Part shown: one piece after another, positions 24,575 to 34,534 of the stretch
Numbering within the stretch: the stretch's first letter is position 1
Layout: each line of letters starts with the position of its first letter
NCBI RefSeq assembly: GCF_965249985.1
Contig: NZ_OZ252280.1
Source of the DNA: Algiphilus sp022763315
GTDB lineage: Bacteria > Pseudomonadota > Gammaproteobacteria > Nevskiales > Nevskiaceae
Direction: 5' to 3' (one strand)
Length of the DNA: 64,000 nucleotides
The notes under the pieces: model-generated
The model's input: only the letters and a program-made list of their open reading frames with translations
Databases searched by the model: none
Told to the model about the DNA's origin: nothing
Position numbers and translations under genes: made by a program

Positions 24575-25570
24575 ATGCAGAATGATGTGGACGCCATCCT
24601 GGCGCGCGCCCAGCGCGCCATTGATGAGGCGCCCGATACGCAATCCGTCGAACAGTTGCGTGTGCAATTGCTCGGCAAGAAGGGCGAGCTGACCCAGCTG
24701 TTGAAGCAGTTGGGAGGGCTGCCGCCGGAAGAGCGCAAGACTGTGGGTGCGGCCATCAACGAGGCCAAGCAGCAGGTGCAGGACCAGCTGGGTACGCGCC
24801 GCGAGATGCTGGCCGCACAGGAGGCCGAGGCCCAGCTGCAGGCCGAGCGCATCGACGTCACGCTGCCGGGACGTGGCGAAGCGGCTGCCAGCCTGCATCC
24901 CATCACCCGCACCATCGCGCGGATCGAAGCCCTGTTCGGGCAATTGGGTTTCACGACCGAACGCGGCCCTGAAATCGAGGACGATTACCACAACTTCGAG
25001 GCGCTCAATATCCCGCCGGCGCACCCGGCGCGTGCCATGCAGGACACCTTCTACGTGCAGAACGGAAACTACCTGCTGCGCACCCATACCTCGCCGGTAC
25101 AGATCCGCACCATGCAGGGCCGCAAGCCGCCGTTGCGCATCATCTGTCCGGGGCGGGTCTACCGCGTGGATCTGGATCGCACGCACAGCCCGATGTTCCA
25201 TCAGGTAGAAGGGCTCTATGTGGCCGAGGGTGTGTCTTTCCGCAACCTGCAGCACGACCTAAAACAGTTTCTCAAGGGCTTCTTCGAGCAGTCCGTCGAG
25301 GTGCGCTTCCGGCCCTCGTACTTCCCCTTCACCGAACCTTCGGCGGAGGTCGATATCCGTGGGGAAAACGGATGGATGGAGGTTCTCGGCTGCGGCATGG
25401 TGCACCCCAATGTGCTGGAGGCGGTCAACATCGATCCCGAGCGCTACAGCGGCTACGCCTTTGGCATGGGGGTCGAGCGCTTCGCCATGCTGCGCTATGG
25501 CGTGGACGATCTGCGCCAGTTCTTCGCCAATGACGCCCGTTTCCTCAACCAGTTCGGAGCACAGGCATGA
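24575..25570 (+). CDS. pheS: phenylalanyl-tRNA synthetase alpha subunit
   Basis: This 331-residue catalytic subunit of the alpha2-beta2 enzyme charges tRNA-Phe. It has an N-terminal coiled-coil (residues ~1-85), then class II motifs: motif 2 around RVYRVDLDRTHSPMFHQVEG and motif 3 around FGMGVERFAMLRYG. Length is typical. The ATG at 24575 has AAGGA 7 bases upstream. It overlaps pheT by 4 bases (ATGA). Confidence 0.98.
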   Translation: MQNDVDAILARAQRAIDEAPDTQSVEQLRVQLLGKKGELTQLLKQLGGLPPEERKTVGAAINEAKQQVQDQLGTRREMLAAQEAEAQLQAERIDVTLPGRGEAAASLHPITRTIARIEALFGQLGFTTERGPEIEDDYHNFEALNIPPAHPARAMQDTFYVQNGNYLLRTHTSPVQIRTMQGRKPPLRIICPGRVYRVDLDRTHSPMFHQVEGLYVAEGVSFRNLQHDLKQFLKGFFEQSVEVRFRPSYFPFTEPSAEVDIRGENGWMEVLGCGMVHPNVLEAVNIDPERYSGYAFGMGVERFAMLRYGVDDLRQFFANDARFLNQFGAQA

Positions 25571-27957
25571 AGGTCTCCAAGCGCTGGTTGCTCGAATTCA
25601 TCGACAGTGCGCAGTCGGCGGAGGCGCTGGCTGAGGGCTTCACGCTGGCTGGTCTGGAGTGTGAAGTCGAAGCCGCGGCACCCGACCGCCTGCTGGAACA
25701 GGTGGTGGTGGGGCGTATCGTGGCGGCCGCACCGCATCCGGATGCCGATCGTCTGCAGGTCTGCGAGGTCGATGTGGGCGAGGAGCGCCCGCGCACCATC
25801 GTCTGCGGTGCGGCGAACGCCCGTCCGGGGTTAGGCACGGCCGTGGCCTTGCCGGGTGCACGCCTTCCCAATGGCCTGCATGTGCAGGCCCAGGCCGTGC
25901 GCGGCGTGGAATCCTCCGGCATGCTCAGTTCCGCCCAAGAGCTCGGGCTTGCCGAGACCAGCAGCGGCATTCTCGAACTGGATGCCGAAGCGCCGGTCGG
26001 TACGCCCCTGGCAGAGTGGCTCGACCTCGACGATGACATTCTGGTCTTCGAGCTGACACCGGATCGCGGTGACGCGCTCAGCGTGATCGGGCTGGCCCGT
26101 GAAGCGGTGGCGCTGGGTCTCGGGCAGTGGCGGGACGGGGCGGAGGTCCCGAGTGCGAATGCCGCCCATCCTGATGGCGATGCCGGCGGCAGTGCGCGGC
26201 CGGTGGCCATCGATGCACCGGAACTCTGCCCACGCTACATGGGGCGCTGCATTGAAGGCGCGCATGCCCGAGAGCCCAGCCCGGACTGGTTGCGGGAACG
26301 GTTGCGTCGGAGTGGCGTGCGTAGTGTCTCCCTGGTCGTCGATATCACCAATCTGGTCATGCTCGAGACCGGCCAGCCCCTGCACGCCTTTGACGATAGT
26401 CGGCTGCAGGGCACGGTGCGGGTACGGCAGGCGCAGCCCGGCGAGTCGATCCGCCTGCTCAATGATCAAAGCTATACGCTTGTGCACGGCGAATTGGTCA
26501 TCGTCGATGACACCGGCCCGGTGGCGCTGGCGGGGGTCATGGGTGGGCAGCACGCCGAGATGCGCCTGGATTCGCAAACGATCTTTCTCGAATCCGCCTG
26601 TTTCCTTCCGCCGGCGGTGGCGGGCACGGGGCGTCGGCACAAGCTGCACTCGGACGCGGTCCATCGCTTCGAGCGCGGTGTCGATCCCGCTGCCGTGCCG
26701 CGTGCCCTGGAGCGAGCGACGCAGCTGATCCTTGCGATGGCGGGCGGCGTGGTCAAGGGCACCAGCAACGCCGGAAGCCGGCCGGTCGCCCGTGCAGCCA
26801 TCGTGCTGCGTCGCAGTCGACTGACCGCGCTTCTTGGTATCGCCATTGACGATACGCGTATCACGCGGATCCTCAGTGATCTCGGCTTTGTGGTCGATGC
26901 CGTGGATGCGGGCTGGAGCGTGCAGGCTCCGAGTTGGCGCTTTGATATCAGCCGCGAGGTCGATCTCATCGAAGAGGTGGCGCGCGTCGTCGGCTTCGAC
27001 GCCATCGGCGCCGAGGGCTACGCGGCCCATGTCGCCATGCAGCCGGTGGCCGAGGCGCGGCTGTCGGACCAGGGCCTGCGCGGGCAGCTGGTCGCGCGCG
27101 GCTTCCAGGAGGTCGTCTCCTACAGCTTCGTGGAGCAGGCACTGGATGCGGCCTTGAACCCTGATGCGGCCCGTATCCCGGTCGACAACCCCATCGCCGC
27201 GCCCTTCAATTGCATGCGTAGCACCCTGTGGTCATCGCTGCTGCCCATCGTGCGCTACAACGTCGATCGTCAGTGCCGGCGCTATCGGCTGTTCGAACTG
27301 GCCCGCCGATACAGTGCGGAGCCGGGGGTGCATCCCACGGTGCGGGAAGAGGTCATGCTCGCCGGTGCCATGTGGGGCAGTGCCTACGCCGAGCATTGGG
27401 CGCAACCCGATCGCATGGTGGACTTCTTCGATCTCAAGGGCGAATTGCAGTCTCTGATTCCCGGGCTGGAGGTGTCGGCCGATGCGCATCCCGCGCTGCA
27501 TCCGGGGCGCAGTGGTCAGGTGACACTGGCCGCGCACGGCGCGATTGGCTGGATGGGGCAAATTCATCCTTCCCTTGCAGAACAATGGGATGTGCCACAA
27601 AGCTTGCTTGTTTTCGAGCTTGCGGCGGAGCCCTTGCAGCAGCGGCGACTGCCGCATGCACCGCACGTGCCGGAGTACCCCGCGTCACGACGGGATCTCT
27701 CGCTCGAAGTCCCGGAGGATGTGCCAGCGCAGGCGCTGGTGGACACGGCGCTTCGCCGGGGTCCGGAAATGTTGCGGAATTGCTTCGTGTTCGATGTCTA
27801 TCAGGGTGCCGGATTGAAAAATGGCTGCAAGGCCATTGCCTTGGGCTTGATATTTCAGGATTTTTCGCGCACGCTAACCGACGAGTTGATTGACGAGGCC
27901 GCGCAGAGCGTGGTTGGAGCACTGCACGACGAGTGGGGTGCACGTATTCGGGGGTAG
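25567..27957 (+). CDS. pheT: phenylalanyl-tRNA synthetase beta subunit
   Basis: This 796-residue subunit carries the EMAP-II-like tRNA-binding domain (about 40-150, VVGRIVAAAPHPDADRLQVC), the B3/B4 editing domain (PELCPRYMGRCIEG, then DITNLVMLETGQPLHAFD), B5, the catalytic-like core (QLVARGFQEVVSYSFV) and the C-terminal FDX-ACB domain (PEYPASRRDLSLEVPED). It edits Tyr-tRNA-Phe and holds the tRNA. It is coupled to pheS by ATGA, and ihfA starts 3 bases after its stop. Confidence 0.98.
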   Translation: MKVSKRWLLEFIDSAQSAEALAEGFTLAGLECEVEAAAPDRLLEQVVVGRIVAAAPHPDADRLQVCEVDVGEERPRTIVCGAANARPGLGTAVALPGARLPNGLHVQAQAVRGVESSGMLSSAQELGLAETSSGILELDAEAPVGTPLAEWLDLDDDILVFELTPDRGDALSVIGLAREAVALGLGQWRDGAEVPSANAAHPDGDAGGSARPVAIDAPELCPRYMGRCIEGAHAREPSPDWLRERLRRSGVRSVSLVVDITNLVMLETGQPLHAFDDSRLQGTVRVRQAQPGESIRLLNDQSYTLVHGELVIVDDTGPVALAGVMGGQHAEMRLDSQTIFLESACFLPPAVAGTGRRHKLHSDAVHRFERGVDPAAVPRALERATQLILAMAGGVVKGTSNAGSRPVARAAIVLRRSRLTALLGIAIDDTRITRILSDLGFVVDAVDAGWSVQAPSWRFDISREVDLIEEVARVVGFDAIGAEGYAAHVAMQPVAEARLSDQGLRGQLVARGFQEVVSYSFVEQALDAALNPDAARIPVDNPIAAPFNCMRSTLWSSLLPIVRYNVDRQCRRYRLFELARRYSAEPGVHPTVREEVMLAGAMWGSAYAEHWAQPDRMVDFFDLKGELQSLIPGLEVSADAHPALHPGRSGQVTLAAHGAIGWMGQIHPSLAEQWDVPQSLLVFELAAEPLQQRRLPHAPHVPEYPASRRDLSLEVPEDVPAQALVDTALRRGPEMLRNCFVFDVYQGAGLKNGCKAIALGLIFQDFSRTLTDELIDEAAQSVVGALHDEWGARIRG

Positions 27958-27959
27958 CG

Positions 27960-28241
27960 GTGGCGTTGACGAAGGCGGAACTGGCCGAGGCGCTTCACGA
28001 GCAGGTTGGCCTCAATAAGCGCGAGGCGAAAGAGCTCGTCGATCTCTTCTTTGACGCGCTGAGCGACACGCTCGCAAGCGGGGAGTCGGTGCGTCTGTCC
28101 GGCTTCGGCAACTTCGAGCTGCGCGACAAACCGCAACGCCCTGGGCGCAATCCCAAGACCGGCGAGGAAATCCCGATTACTGCACGACGCGTCGTCACAT
28201 TCCGTCCGGGCCAGAAACTCCGGCTCCGTGTGGATGGCTAG
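27960..28241 (+). CDS. ihfA: integration host factor alpha subunit
   Basis: This 93-residue protein is a DNA-bending HU/IHF-family subunit. The GTG at 27960 gives the standard N-terminus (MALTKAELAEAL), and RPGRNPKTGEEIPITARRVV is the beta-arm with the conserved Pro that intercalates DNA. An ATG at 27933 is in frame but lies within pheT. It pairs with IhfB, not in this window. The pheT-ihfA adjacency is conserved in gammaproteobacteria. Confidence 0.97.
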   Translation: MALTKAELAEALHEQVGLNKREAKELVDLFFDALSDTLASGESVRLSGFGNFELRDKPQRPGRNPKTGEEIPITARRVVTFRPGQKLRLRVDG

Positions 28242-28247
28242 CCTACG

Positions 28248-28649
28248 ATGAGCGGCCAGGCTCAGGCTGCGCGCAGCGGCGGAGACACGCCTCTGCCGGC
28301 GGTTCCGGAAAAGCGTTACTTCGCCATTGGCGAAGTGGCCCGGTTGTGCGGCGTGAAGCCGCACGTATTGCGCTACTGGGAGCAGGAGTTCCCGCAGCTC
28401 TGTCCGTCCAAACGTCGTGGTAACCGTCGCTATTACCAGCGCGACGATGTCTTCACCATCCGGAAGATCCGGCACTTGCTCTATGAGGAAGGCTTCACCA
28501 TTAGTGGCGCGCGACAGCGTCTGGAAGAGATTGCCGCCATCGACAAAGGGGGTCACGGCGCGCCGGCGACTACTGGTGATCTCTCCAGCACGCTGGCGGA
28601 TATCCGCAAGGAACTGGAAGCTGCCCTCAGCGTGCTCGACCGGCTTTGA
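28248..28649 (+). CDS. MerR-family transcriptional regulator
   Basis: This 133-residue protein has a MerR HTH (residues ~24-66: YFAIGEVARLCGVKPHVLRYWEQEF, outlined) and a short coiled-coil tail for dimerisation. No Cys-based metal site is evident. The gene is always found after ihfA in Pseudomonas-like genomes, as here (6 bases), and is followed by tRNA-Pro; its target is not established. Confidence 0.92.
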   Translation: MSGQAQAARSGGDTPLPAVPEKRYFAIGEVARLCGVKPHVLRYWEQEFPQLCPSKRRGNRRYYQRDDVFTIRKIRHLLYEEGFTISGARQRLEEIAAIDKGGHGAPATTGDLSSTLADIRKELEAALSVLDRL

Positions 28650-28735
28650 CGATGACGGCGCGTGTCACAGGCGCATCGGATGCAAAGCGTCCCGTTAGCG
28701 CGCGCAAGGCGACGTGTTGTGGAATAATAGACATT

Positions 28736-28816
<81 letters not shown>

Positions 28817-29058
28817 ATTCCCCAAACCCTCCTCAGCCCTTGACCGTGGCTACGCCTGCTATCCGCCGAATGCGATGAGCGGAAAGCGGGTCCGCCGGAT
28901 ATCGGCACGGTGTGCGCGTTGGGTGGGAGGGTAAGCGCGTCGCTGGCGTGGTCGTGTACATTGCCGTCAAGCGTTGCGCGGGTCCGTACCCTGCTTGTCT
29001 TTGCTTGCGTCGGGGAAGTTTGCGGGCCAGCCACATACCGCCGAATGAGCCAGTGCTG

Positions 29059-30051
29059 ATGACCAAACTGCGTGTCCGAAGTCGCTTTTGCGAGGCGTCC
29101 GTCAGGTTTCGCCGTGGAGGCCTTGTTGTGCTGGCCGGCTTGCTGGCGGGGTGCGGGTCGCAGACGGATAGTGTCTCCGTCGGACTGGATGAGGATGCGC
29201 GCCGTTCTCCGGCGGGCATCTACGAGACGACAGTCTCCTTCGCCACCCCCGACCGTGAGGCGGACTGGCGCTTCTTGTTCGCACAACCCGTCGAACCGGG
29301 CGAGCCGGCGCGCGTCGTGGGTTACAACGTGAACACAGAAGGCTCTTTGGGCGAGCGCGCCGTGGTTGGGCAGTACCGCGCCGGTGCCGCCCAGTCTCTG
29401 AACGGATCGCTTCGTTTCTATGACATCGTGTCAGAGATTCCGGAAGATGCGGAAGACGATCCGGACACCGCGGTGGATGAGTCGGAGCAGGAGCAATTGC
29501 GTCGTCGGGTCCGTCCACTAAGCTTCAACGGGATTTTTGATCCGCGCGAGGCGTTCAATGTGCTGTTCACCGGGCAAAGCGTCGATGGCGACAATATCGG
29601 CGACGGCACCATCGATGGCCGTTATGACGAAAACAGCTACGAGCGATTGAGTTCGCTCGCGGCCATTGCCGGCAATTGGCGAGAGCCGGATCAGTTTGGC
29701 TTTGATGAAGCCCAGTTCGGCTTTGTGGATGATGGCGGCCTTGCGGGCAGTGCGCCCGACCCGGTTTCTGAACGCCTTTGTCAGTACGAGGGACGGTTGG
29801 ACATCATCGACCCGCGTTTCAATGTCTACGCGATTCGGATGCAGCAGAGTCAGTGCGGACGGCCGCCTTCGGCCTCGGCTCAACCGCCTGCCCGCAGCAT
29901 GATCGGGCTCGCCACGCTGCGCGACATCGCGCCCGGTGATTCGCCGACAGAGGCGCAGGAAATGCTGATTGTGGTCGGATCCGCGCCGCTGGTCAGCGAT
30001 GGCTCGGCAGAGGCGCGCGTTTTCCGGCTGCAGCGCTCACGCACGCCCTAA
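29059..30051 (+). CDS. predicted lipoprotein of unknown function
   Basis: This 330-residue protein has a basic N-terminus, hydrophobic segment and lipobox LLAGC with Cys32, so it should be lipidated. No domain is recognised. The mature part is acidic (a D/E-rich run near residues 130-150) and contains a beta-rich middle (LSFNGIFDPREAFNVLF) and DGRYDENSYERLSSLAAIAGNW, which recalls lipocalin-like or META-like repair of small periplasmic proteins but is not enough to assign one. It stands alone between tRNA-Pro and the cellulose operon. Its stop overlaps the stop of the convergent TPR gene by three bases. The in-frame extension to 28912 adds nothing recognisable. Confidence 0.7.
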   Translation: MTKLRVRSRFCEASVRFRRGGLVVLAGLLAGCGSQTDSVSVGLDEDARRSPAGIYETTVSFATPDREADWRFLFAQPVEPGEPARVVGYNVNTEGSLGERAVVGQYRAGAAQSLNGSLRFYDIVSEIPEDAEDDPDTAVDESEQEQLRRRVRPLSFNGIFDPREAFNVLFTGQSVDGDNIGDGTIDGRYDENSYERLSSLAAIAGNWREPDQFGFDEAQFGFVDDGGLAGSAPDPVSERLCQYEGRLDIIDPRFNVYAIRMQQSQCGRPPSASAQPPARSMIGLATLRDIAPGDSPTEAQEMLIVVGSAPLVSDGSAEARVFRLQRSRTP

Positions 30052-30509
30052 GGGCTGCGCTGCGGCGGTTCCCAAAGCGGCGGTGGCGCGGGCGGAATGC
30101 GCAACGGCTCCTGCGCGTTTTGACGCACTTCGCGCGCGCGTTCGCGTTGCTGGGCTTCCGAGCGGTCCGCGAGGTGATTGAGCCACTCCCTGGTAGCGTC
30201 AAGATTCGAGCGAATCGTCGGGTCTTCCGGACTGAGTCGCTGTGCACGTTGAAGCAAATTCTGCGCGCGTGCGTAATCCCCGCGCTGGCTGTAGGCGGCC
30301 GCAAGATTGTTGAGCACCACCGGATCGAAGGGGTTGCGTCCGAGCGCGTGCTCCAACTGGGCGATCGCACGTGCAGTGTATCCCTCAGCGAGAAGTTCGG
30401 CGCCGGTATCCACTGACTGCGTCGGCGTGTCCTGCGGCCAACCCAGGGCAGGGGCAGTGAGACAACAGCAGGCGGTGAGCGAGGCGGCGAGGGCGCGGGT
30501 CAAAGGCAT
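30048..30509 (-). CDS. small periplasmic TPR protein at the end of the cellulose operon
   Basis: This 153-residue protein has a signal-like N-terminus (about 1-23) and two TPR units (AEGYTARAIAQLEHALGRNP and NLAAAYSQRGDYARAQNLLQ). The C-terminus is Pro-rich. TPRs bind protein partners. Its ATG shares one base with the bcsC stop (TGATG), so it is translationally coupled to bcsC, whose own periplasmic part is a TPR array. A helper that docks on the cellulose exporter is the likely role; I know of no standard bcs gene of this kind. Confidence 0.75.
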   Translation of the reverse strand: MPLTRALAASLTACCCLTAPALGWPQDTPTQSVDTGAELLAEGYTARAIAQLEHALGRNPFDPVVLNNLAAAYSQRGDYARAQNLLQRAQRLSPEDPTIRSNLDATREWLNHLADRSEAQQRERAREVRQNAQEPLRIPPAPPPLWEPPQRSP

Positions 30510-33500
30510 CAGACGTCATCCCTGTCGTAGTGAGCAGGCAACAGGCGCGGCATCTCCGGGAGCCCGAGCTGTGGCGAGAAGAAGTAGCGCAGATAACCTG
30601 CGAAACGGTACTCGTTGAAGTCGCGGGCGTTGTCACTGGACAGCAGGCCGCCGAGGAAGACGTGGCGGGTAACGCGATACTCCACCGCGCCGCCGAAGGC
30701 ATAGCCAAGGCCGCTCTGCGAACTGCTCGAGTAGCCGCCCACGAGCTCACTGTCGGCATTGAGCGCAATCAAATCTTCAAGCTGCTGCTGCAATCCCGGT
30801 CGATCAGGAAACAGTGGCGCGCCGTCCTCGTTGAATGACTGCAAGCCAAAAGCGCCCTCGACCCGCCAGACCAGATTGCCATAACGTCCCGCAAGCTCCG
30901 CCGGAACGCCCACCGAGAGAAAGCTCTGCGGTGAGAAATAACCGCCATGTCCGAAAGTGAAGTAACGGCGGTTTTTGTCGTAAAAAAAGCTGGTGATGTT
31001 CAGCCCATAGGTCAGGCTGAGGCGCTCACCGCGGATGGCACGGATATAGGTACCGCCGCCGAACTCCAGGGAGCTGTTGTCATCGGTGTTGCGGCCATCG
31101 TAGGTGGCGAAACCGACATTGCCATAGATGCCGTAGCTACCGAGGTCGTAGGTCAGGTCGACGCGACCACGGTTGCGGTTGACCGCACCAAAGGTCACGC
31201 CGGTGAGGGGATCCTCGGTGCCTGCGTAACTCAGCACACTATCGCTGACGGCGCGGCGGGAGAGGTCGAGCGCCAGACGCCATGGACCAAAGGAAGGTGC
31301 CCAACGGATGCCGCCTGCAACACGTTCTTCCGCAAAGCCCAAGGGTGTGCTGCCGATGTCCGCCTCGAAACTGCCCATGCGATAGGTCAGGCCCATCGCG
31401 ATACCGCTGTCATCCTGGGGAAGACTGTCATCAGGCCCACCGCGAATCAGCGCTAGTGTGCCGAAACGCAACAGCCGATCACCGGCGACTTCTCCGCCAT
31501 CAATGAGGACCGGCACGACGCGAACGCCAAAGCGACCGAGTGCGGTTGCATCGGATTGCAGCTCAAAGGGGGCCTCCAGATTGAACAGCCGCGAGAGTCC
31601 GCTCTCGCCATCGCGCACCCGGCTGTGCAACGCCGTGCTGATGTTGCCGCTGGTCGCTGCACGCAGGCGCTGTACCGGGCGGTCATCGGCGTTACTGCCC
31701 GCCATTGTGGGGTCTTCAGCGGCCTCGCCGGGCTGCATCGGTGTCCGAAGCAAGGTGGCGTCGCTGCGTAGCTGCAGTGGTGGCGCGCCTTGCTGCGCGG
31801 TGGCCGTCGTGGCACCGCGCTTCGCATGGCCTAGTCGTTCCGCGACACGCAGGCTCGCCGGCAGCGCATCCGCTGCCGGGGCACCCGCTGGTGCAACGGG
31901 AGCGTCAAAAGGGCCCGGACGAGGGCGAAGCACCTGTTCCGGTGCGTGTGGGTTGCGCCCCTGCATGGCGTCACGGATCGGTCTTGGTGGGAGGGGGGCA
32001 TCCTGTTGCGTTTGGTCAATCAAGGCCAACTGCGGTGGTCGGAGGGTGGGGTCCGCGCTGGGTTCACGGGCGCGCAGTGCAGCGGCACGCTCGTAGTAGC
32101 GCAGTGCTCGCCCCTGGTTGCCGGATGCCTCGGCGAGGCGCGCTCGGAAGCTGGCGGTCTGCGCAGTTTCACCGCGATCGCGCTCGGCGCGTTGGATAGC
32201 CGCGTCCGCCGCTTCCAGCTGCCCGGATCCGAGCAGGGCGTTGATGCGCCCATCGAGGGCGTCGCCATTGTCGGGATTCCTCAGCAGCAACGATTCGTAG
32301 ATGCTGAGGGCCTCGTCATAATCGCCGGCGGCGTCAAAGATCCGTGCCAATGCCATCTGTACTGCAGGGTCGCGGGGGCGCCGGCGCACGACGTCGCGCA
32401 GTAAGTTGTAGCCCTCAGCAAGGTCTCCGCGTTGGCGCGCCTCGTCCGCAAGCTGGATCCGGTAGCCCACGACCAATGCTTCCAAGCGGGAGGACTGTTC
32501 GGGCGTCAACGGCTGCTCGAGCAGGTAATCGACCTGGGCCTCGAATTCGGCGCCTTGGTCCAGCTCAAGCAACAGGCTGGCGTACTGGACACGTTGATCC
32601 AGTTCGCCCGGGGCCTGAGAGAAGGCACGTCGCAGGTAAGCGAGGGCGCGTGCGGGGTCGCCCAGTTCGGCCCAGCCACCAGCGAGCAAAGCGGCGTATT
32701 CGACCGCGCCCCGGCTGGCATCGTCGGCCGCATGCAGCGCGGTGTAGGCGAGTTCGAAGTCGCCGGCGAGACGAGCCAGCCGCGCGCGCTCGACCTGATA
32801 GTGGATCCACGCCCGTTGCTGTAGCGTCCGTACGGAGCGGTCGCGTGCGGATACAGGAAGATCTTCCAGAATGCGGAGGACCTCGAGCCAGCGCTGATCG
32901 TCGGCCAATGCATAGGCCTGCGCCACGCGGACGTCGAGTACCTCTGGATGGGTGCGAATCAGGCTATCGAGCAGCTGGTCCGCCTGCTGATCCTCACCCG
33001 CGTCGCGCAGCAAGCGCGCCAAATCCAGGCGTGGCCAGGGTGAGCTGGGATCCAATGCGATGGCGCGGCGCAACAGTGACCGAGCCCGCTCCGTATCACC
33101 CTGGGCGGTCAGGTCGGCGGCTTGCTGGCGTATGGCATTGGCGCGCGCGGGTGCGATGGCGGCTGCCACTGTGGGATCGGCATTCGCTGCAAGCTGCTCT
33201 GCCTCTTCGAGCCGCCCGGTTTCCACCAGAATGCGCGCGAGCATAGCCTGCGCATCGGCTTGCTCCGGGCGGGCCTCAAGCACGCGGCGAACCTGCGTTT
33301 CCGCCGCGCCATATTCCGCGGCACGGAGCAAGGCGTCAGCGTAGGGGAGACGCAAGGTCGGGTCGAGGTCGGACGGCGGCGCCGCAAAGGCCTGGCGATA
33401 GGATGCGAGGGCATTCTCGAAATCACCGCTGTCCGTGGCCGTTTGCGCACGGCGGAAACGTGTGAAGAAGCGCGCAGTGGTGGCTGCGCTCTGCCAACGC

Positions 33501-34534
33501 TGCGCGGTGGCGGGACGGGCGCGCATTGCGCTGTCGAGCAGGCGCTCAGCGAGGGCATAGCGTTGCTGGCGCAGACGGACGATACCGAGTCCACCGAGTG
33601 CGTCGGGCTGGTCCGCGTCGCCCTCGAGTACTTGCTCAAAGCTTCGTTCGGCAGCAGGCAGCTGTCCTTCATTCAGCGCATCGAAGCCCGCCTTTAAACG
33701 GGCATCGCGCTGCGCGCGTTCCGGATCGGGGCGCTGCTGTAGCAGTTGCTCGTATTTCTGACGGACGGCAGGGTCGTTGTTGGCCTGCTGCAGAAAACCT
33801 TCGTAGAGGGCTTGATCGGCAGGGGTTGCGTCGAGCCAGATCAGGGCCTGGCGCCAAGCCTCCAACACAGCGTCGTCCCCCAGCGCGCCCTCTGCGTGCA
33901 TATTCTGCAACGCGCGGATGCCTTGCCTTCGTGTGTCGGCGCTATAGGTCTGGACGCGAGCGCGCGCCAGCGTATAGCGCGGATCCGCAGGATGGCGCTG
34001 CTCGAGCGCCTTCAGTGCCTGCAGGGCCTCTGACCTGCGGCTCTCGTCGGCCGCCATGGTTTCAAAGTATTCGCGTGCCAGCGCGTCGGTGGGTGGTTCG
34101 CCACCAAACGCTTCACCGTAAGCGGCCAGTGCAGCGCTGGTGTTCCCGTCGCTCGCGAGGCGTCTTGCGTCGATCAGGGCGCCGCGATCGACGCGCTCCA
34201 GCGCCCGAATCGCCTCGACTTCCTGCAGCCAGGGTGAGTCCGGATCAATAGAACGCAGACGGGCCGTCAGTTCCTCCGCGCGGCTGCGATTGCCGTTGGC
34301 GAGGGAGAGGGCGGCCAATCGACCCAGTGCCTGCGCATTGTCGGGGTCCGCCGCAAGAACACGCTCCCACGCAGAGCGCGCGCGCCCTTCCTGGTCCCGC
34401 GCCTCCCAGAATTCAGCCTGCTCGATGAGTTGCTGGACGGCACGGTCCGGCGCCTCAGCGCTCTGTGCCCAACTCGCTGATCCCCAAACCAGAAAGAGGA
34501 CGCCGAGGAAGACAATGTGACGTGGATCCTTCAT
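30509..34534 (-). CDS. bcsC: cellulose synthase outer-membrane channel and TPR scaffold
   Basis: BcsC (1341 residues) has a signal peptide (cleavage near residue 23), about 800 residues of TPR repeats forming a periplasmic superhelix, and a C-terminal beta-barrel of ~350 residues (FGVRVVPVLIDGGEV..., EYRFAGYLRYFF) that exports the glucan. Between TPR and barrel is a Pro/Ala-rich linker (around residues 880-980). The ATG at 34534 overlaps the bcsZ stop as ATGA; an ATG four codons upstream lies inside bcsZ. Length is in the usual range for long BcsC. Confidence 0.95.
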   Translation of the reverse strand: MKDPRHIVFLGVLFLVWGSASWAQSAEAPDRAVQQLIEQAEFWEARDQEGRARSAWERVLAADPDNAQALGRLAALSLANGNRSRAEELTARLRSIDPDSPWLQEVEAIRALERVDRGALIDARRLASDGNTSAALAAYGEAFGGEPPTDALAREYFETMAADESRRSEALQALKALEQRHPADPRYTLARARVQTYSADTRRQGIRALQNMHAEGALGDDAVLEAWRQALIWLDATPADQALYEGFLQQANNDPAVRQKYEQLLQQRPDPERAQRDARLKAGFDALNEGQLPAAERSFEQVLEGDADQPDALGGLGIVRLRQQRYALAERLLDSAMRARPATAQRWQSAATTARFFTRFRRAQTATDSGDFENALASYRQAFAAPPSDLDPTLRLPYADALLRAAEYGAAETQVRRVLEARPEQADAQAMLARILVETGRLEEAEQLAANADPTVAAAIAPARANAIRQQAADLTAQGDTERARSLLRRAIALDPSSPWPRLDLARLLRDAGEDQQADQLLDSLIRTHPEVLDVRVAQAYALADDQRWLEVLRILEDLPVSARDRSVRTLQQRAWIHYQVERARLARLAGDFELAYTALHAADDASRGAVEYAALLAGGWAELGDPARALAYLRRAFSQAPGELDQRVQYASLLLELDQGAEFEAQVDYLLEQPLTPEQSSRLEALVVGYRIQLADEARQRGDLAEGYNLLRDVVRRRPRDPAVQMALARIFDAAGDYDEALSIYESLLLRNPDNGDALDGRINALLGSGQLEAADAAIQRAERDRGETAQTASFRARLAEASGNQGRALRYYERAAALRAREPSADPTLRPPQLALIDQTQQDAPLPPRPIRDAMQGRNPHAPEQVLRPRPGPFDAPVAPAGAPAADALPASLRVAERLGHAKRGATTATAQQGAPPLQLRSDATLLRTPMQPGEAAEDPTMAGSNADDRPVQRLRAATSGNISTALHSRVRDGESGLSRLFNLEAPFELQSDATALGRFGVRVVPVLIDGGEVAGDRLLRFGTLALIRGGPDDSLPQDDSGIAMGLTYRMGSFEADIGSTPLGFAEERVAGGIRWAPSFGPWRLALDLSRRAVSDSVLSYAGTEDPLTGVTFGAVNRNRGRVDLTYDLGSYGIYGNVGFATYDGRNTDDNSSLEFGGGTYIRAIRGERLSLTYGLNITSFFYDKNRRYFTFGHGGYFSPQSFLSVGVPAELAGRYGNLVWRVEGAFGLQSFNEDGAPLFPDRPGLQQQLEDLIALNADSELVGGYSSSSQSGLGYAFGGAVEYRVTRHVFLGGLLSSDNARDFNEYRFAGYLRYFFSPQLGLPEMPRLLPAHYDRDDV

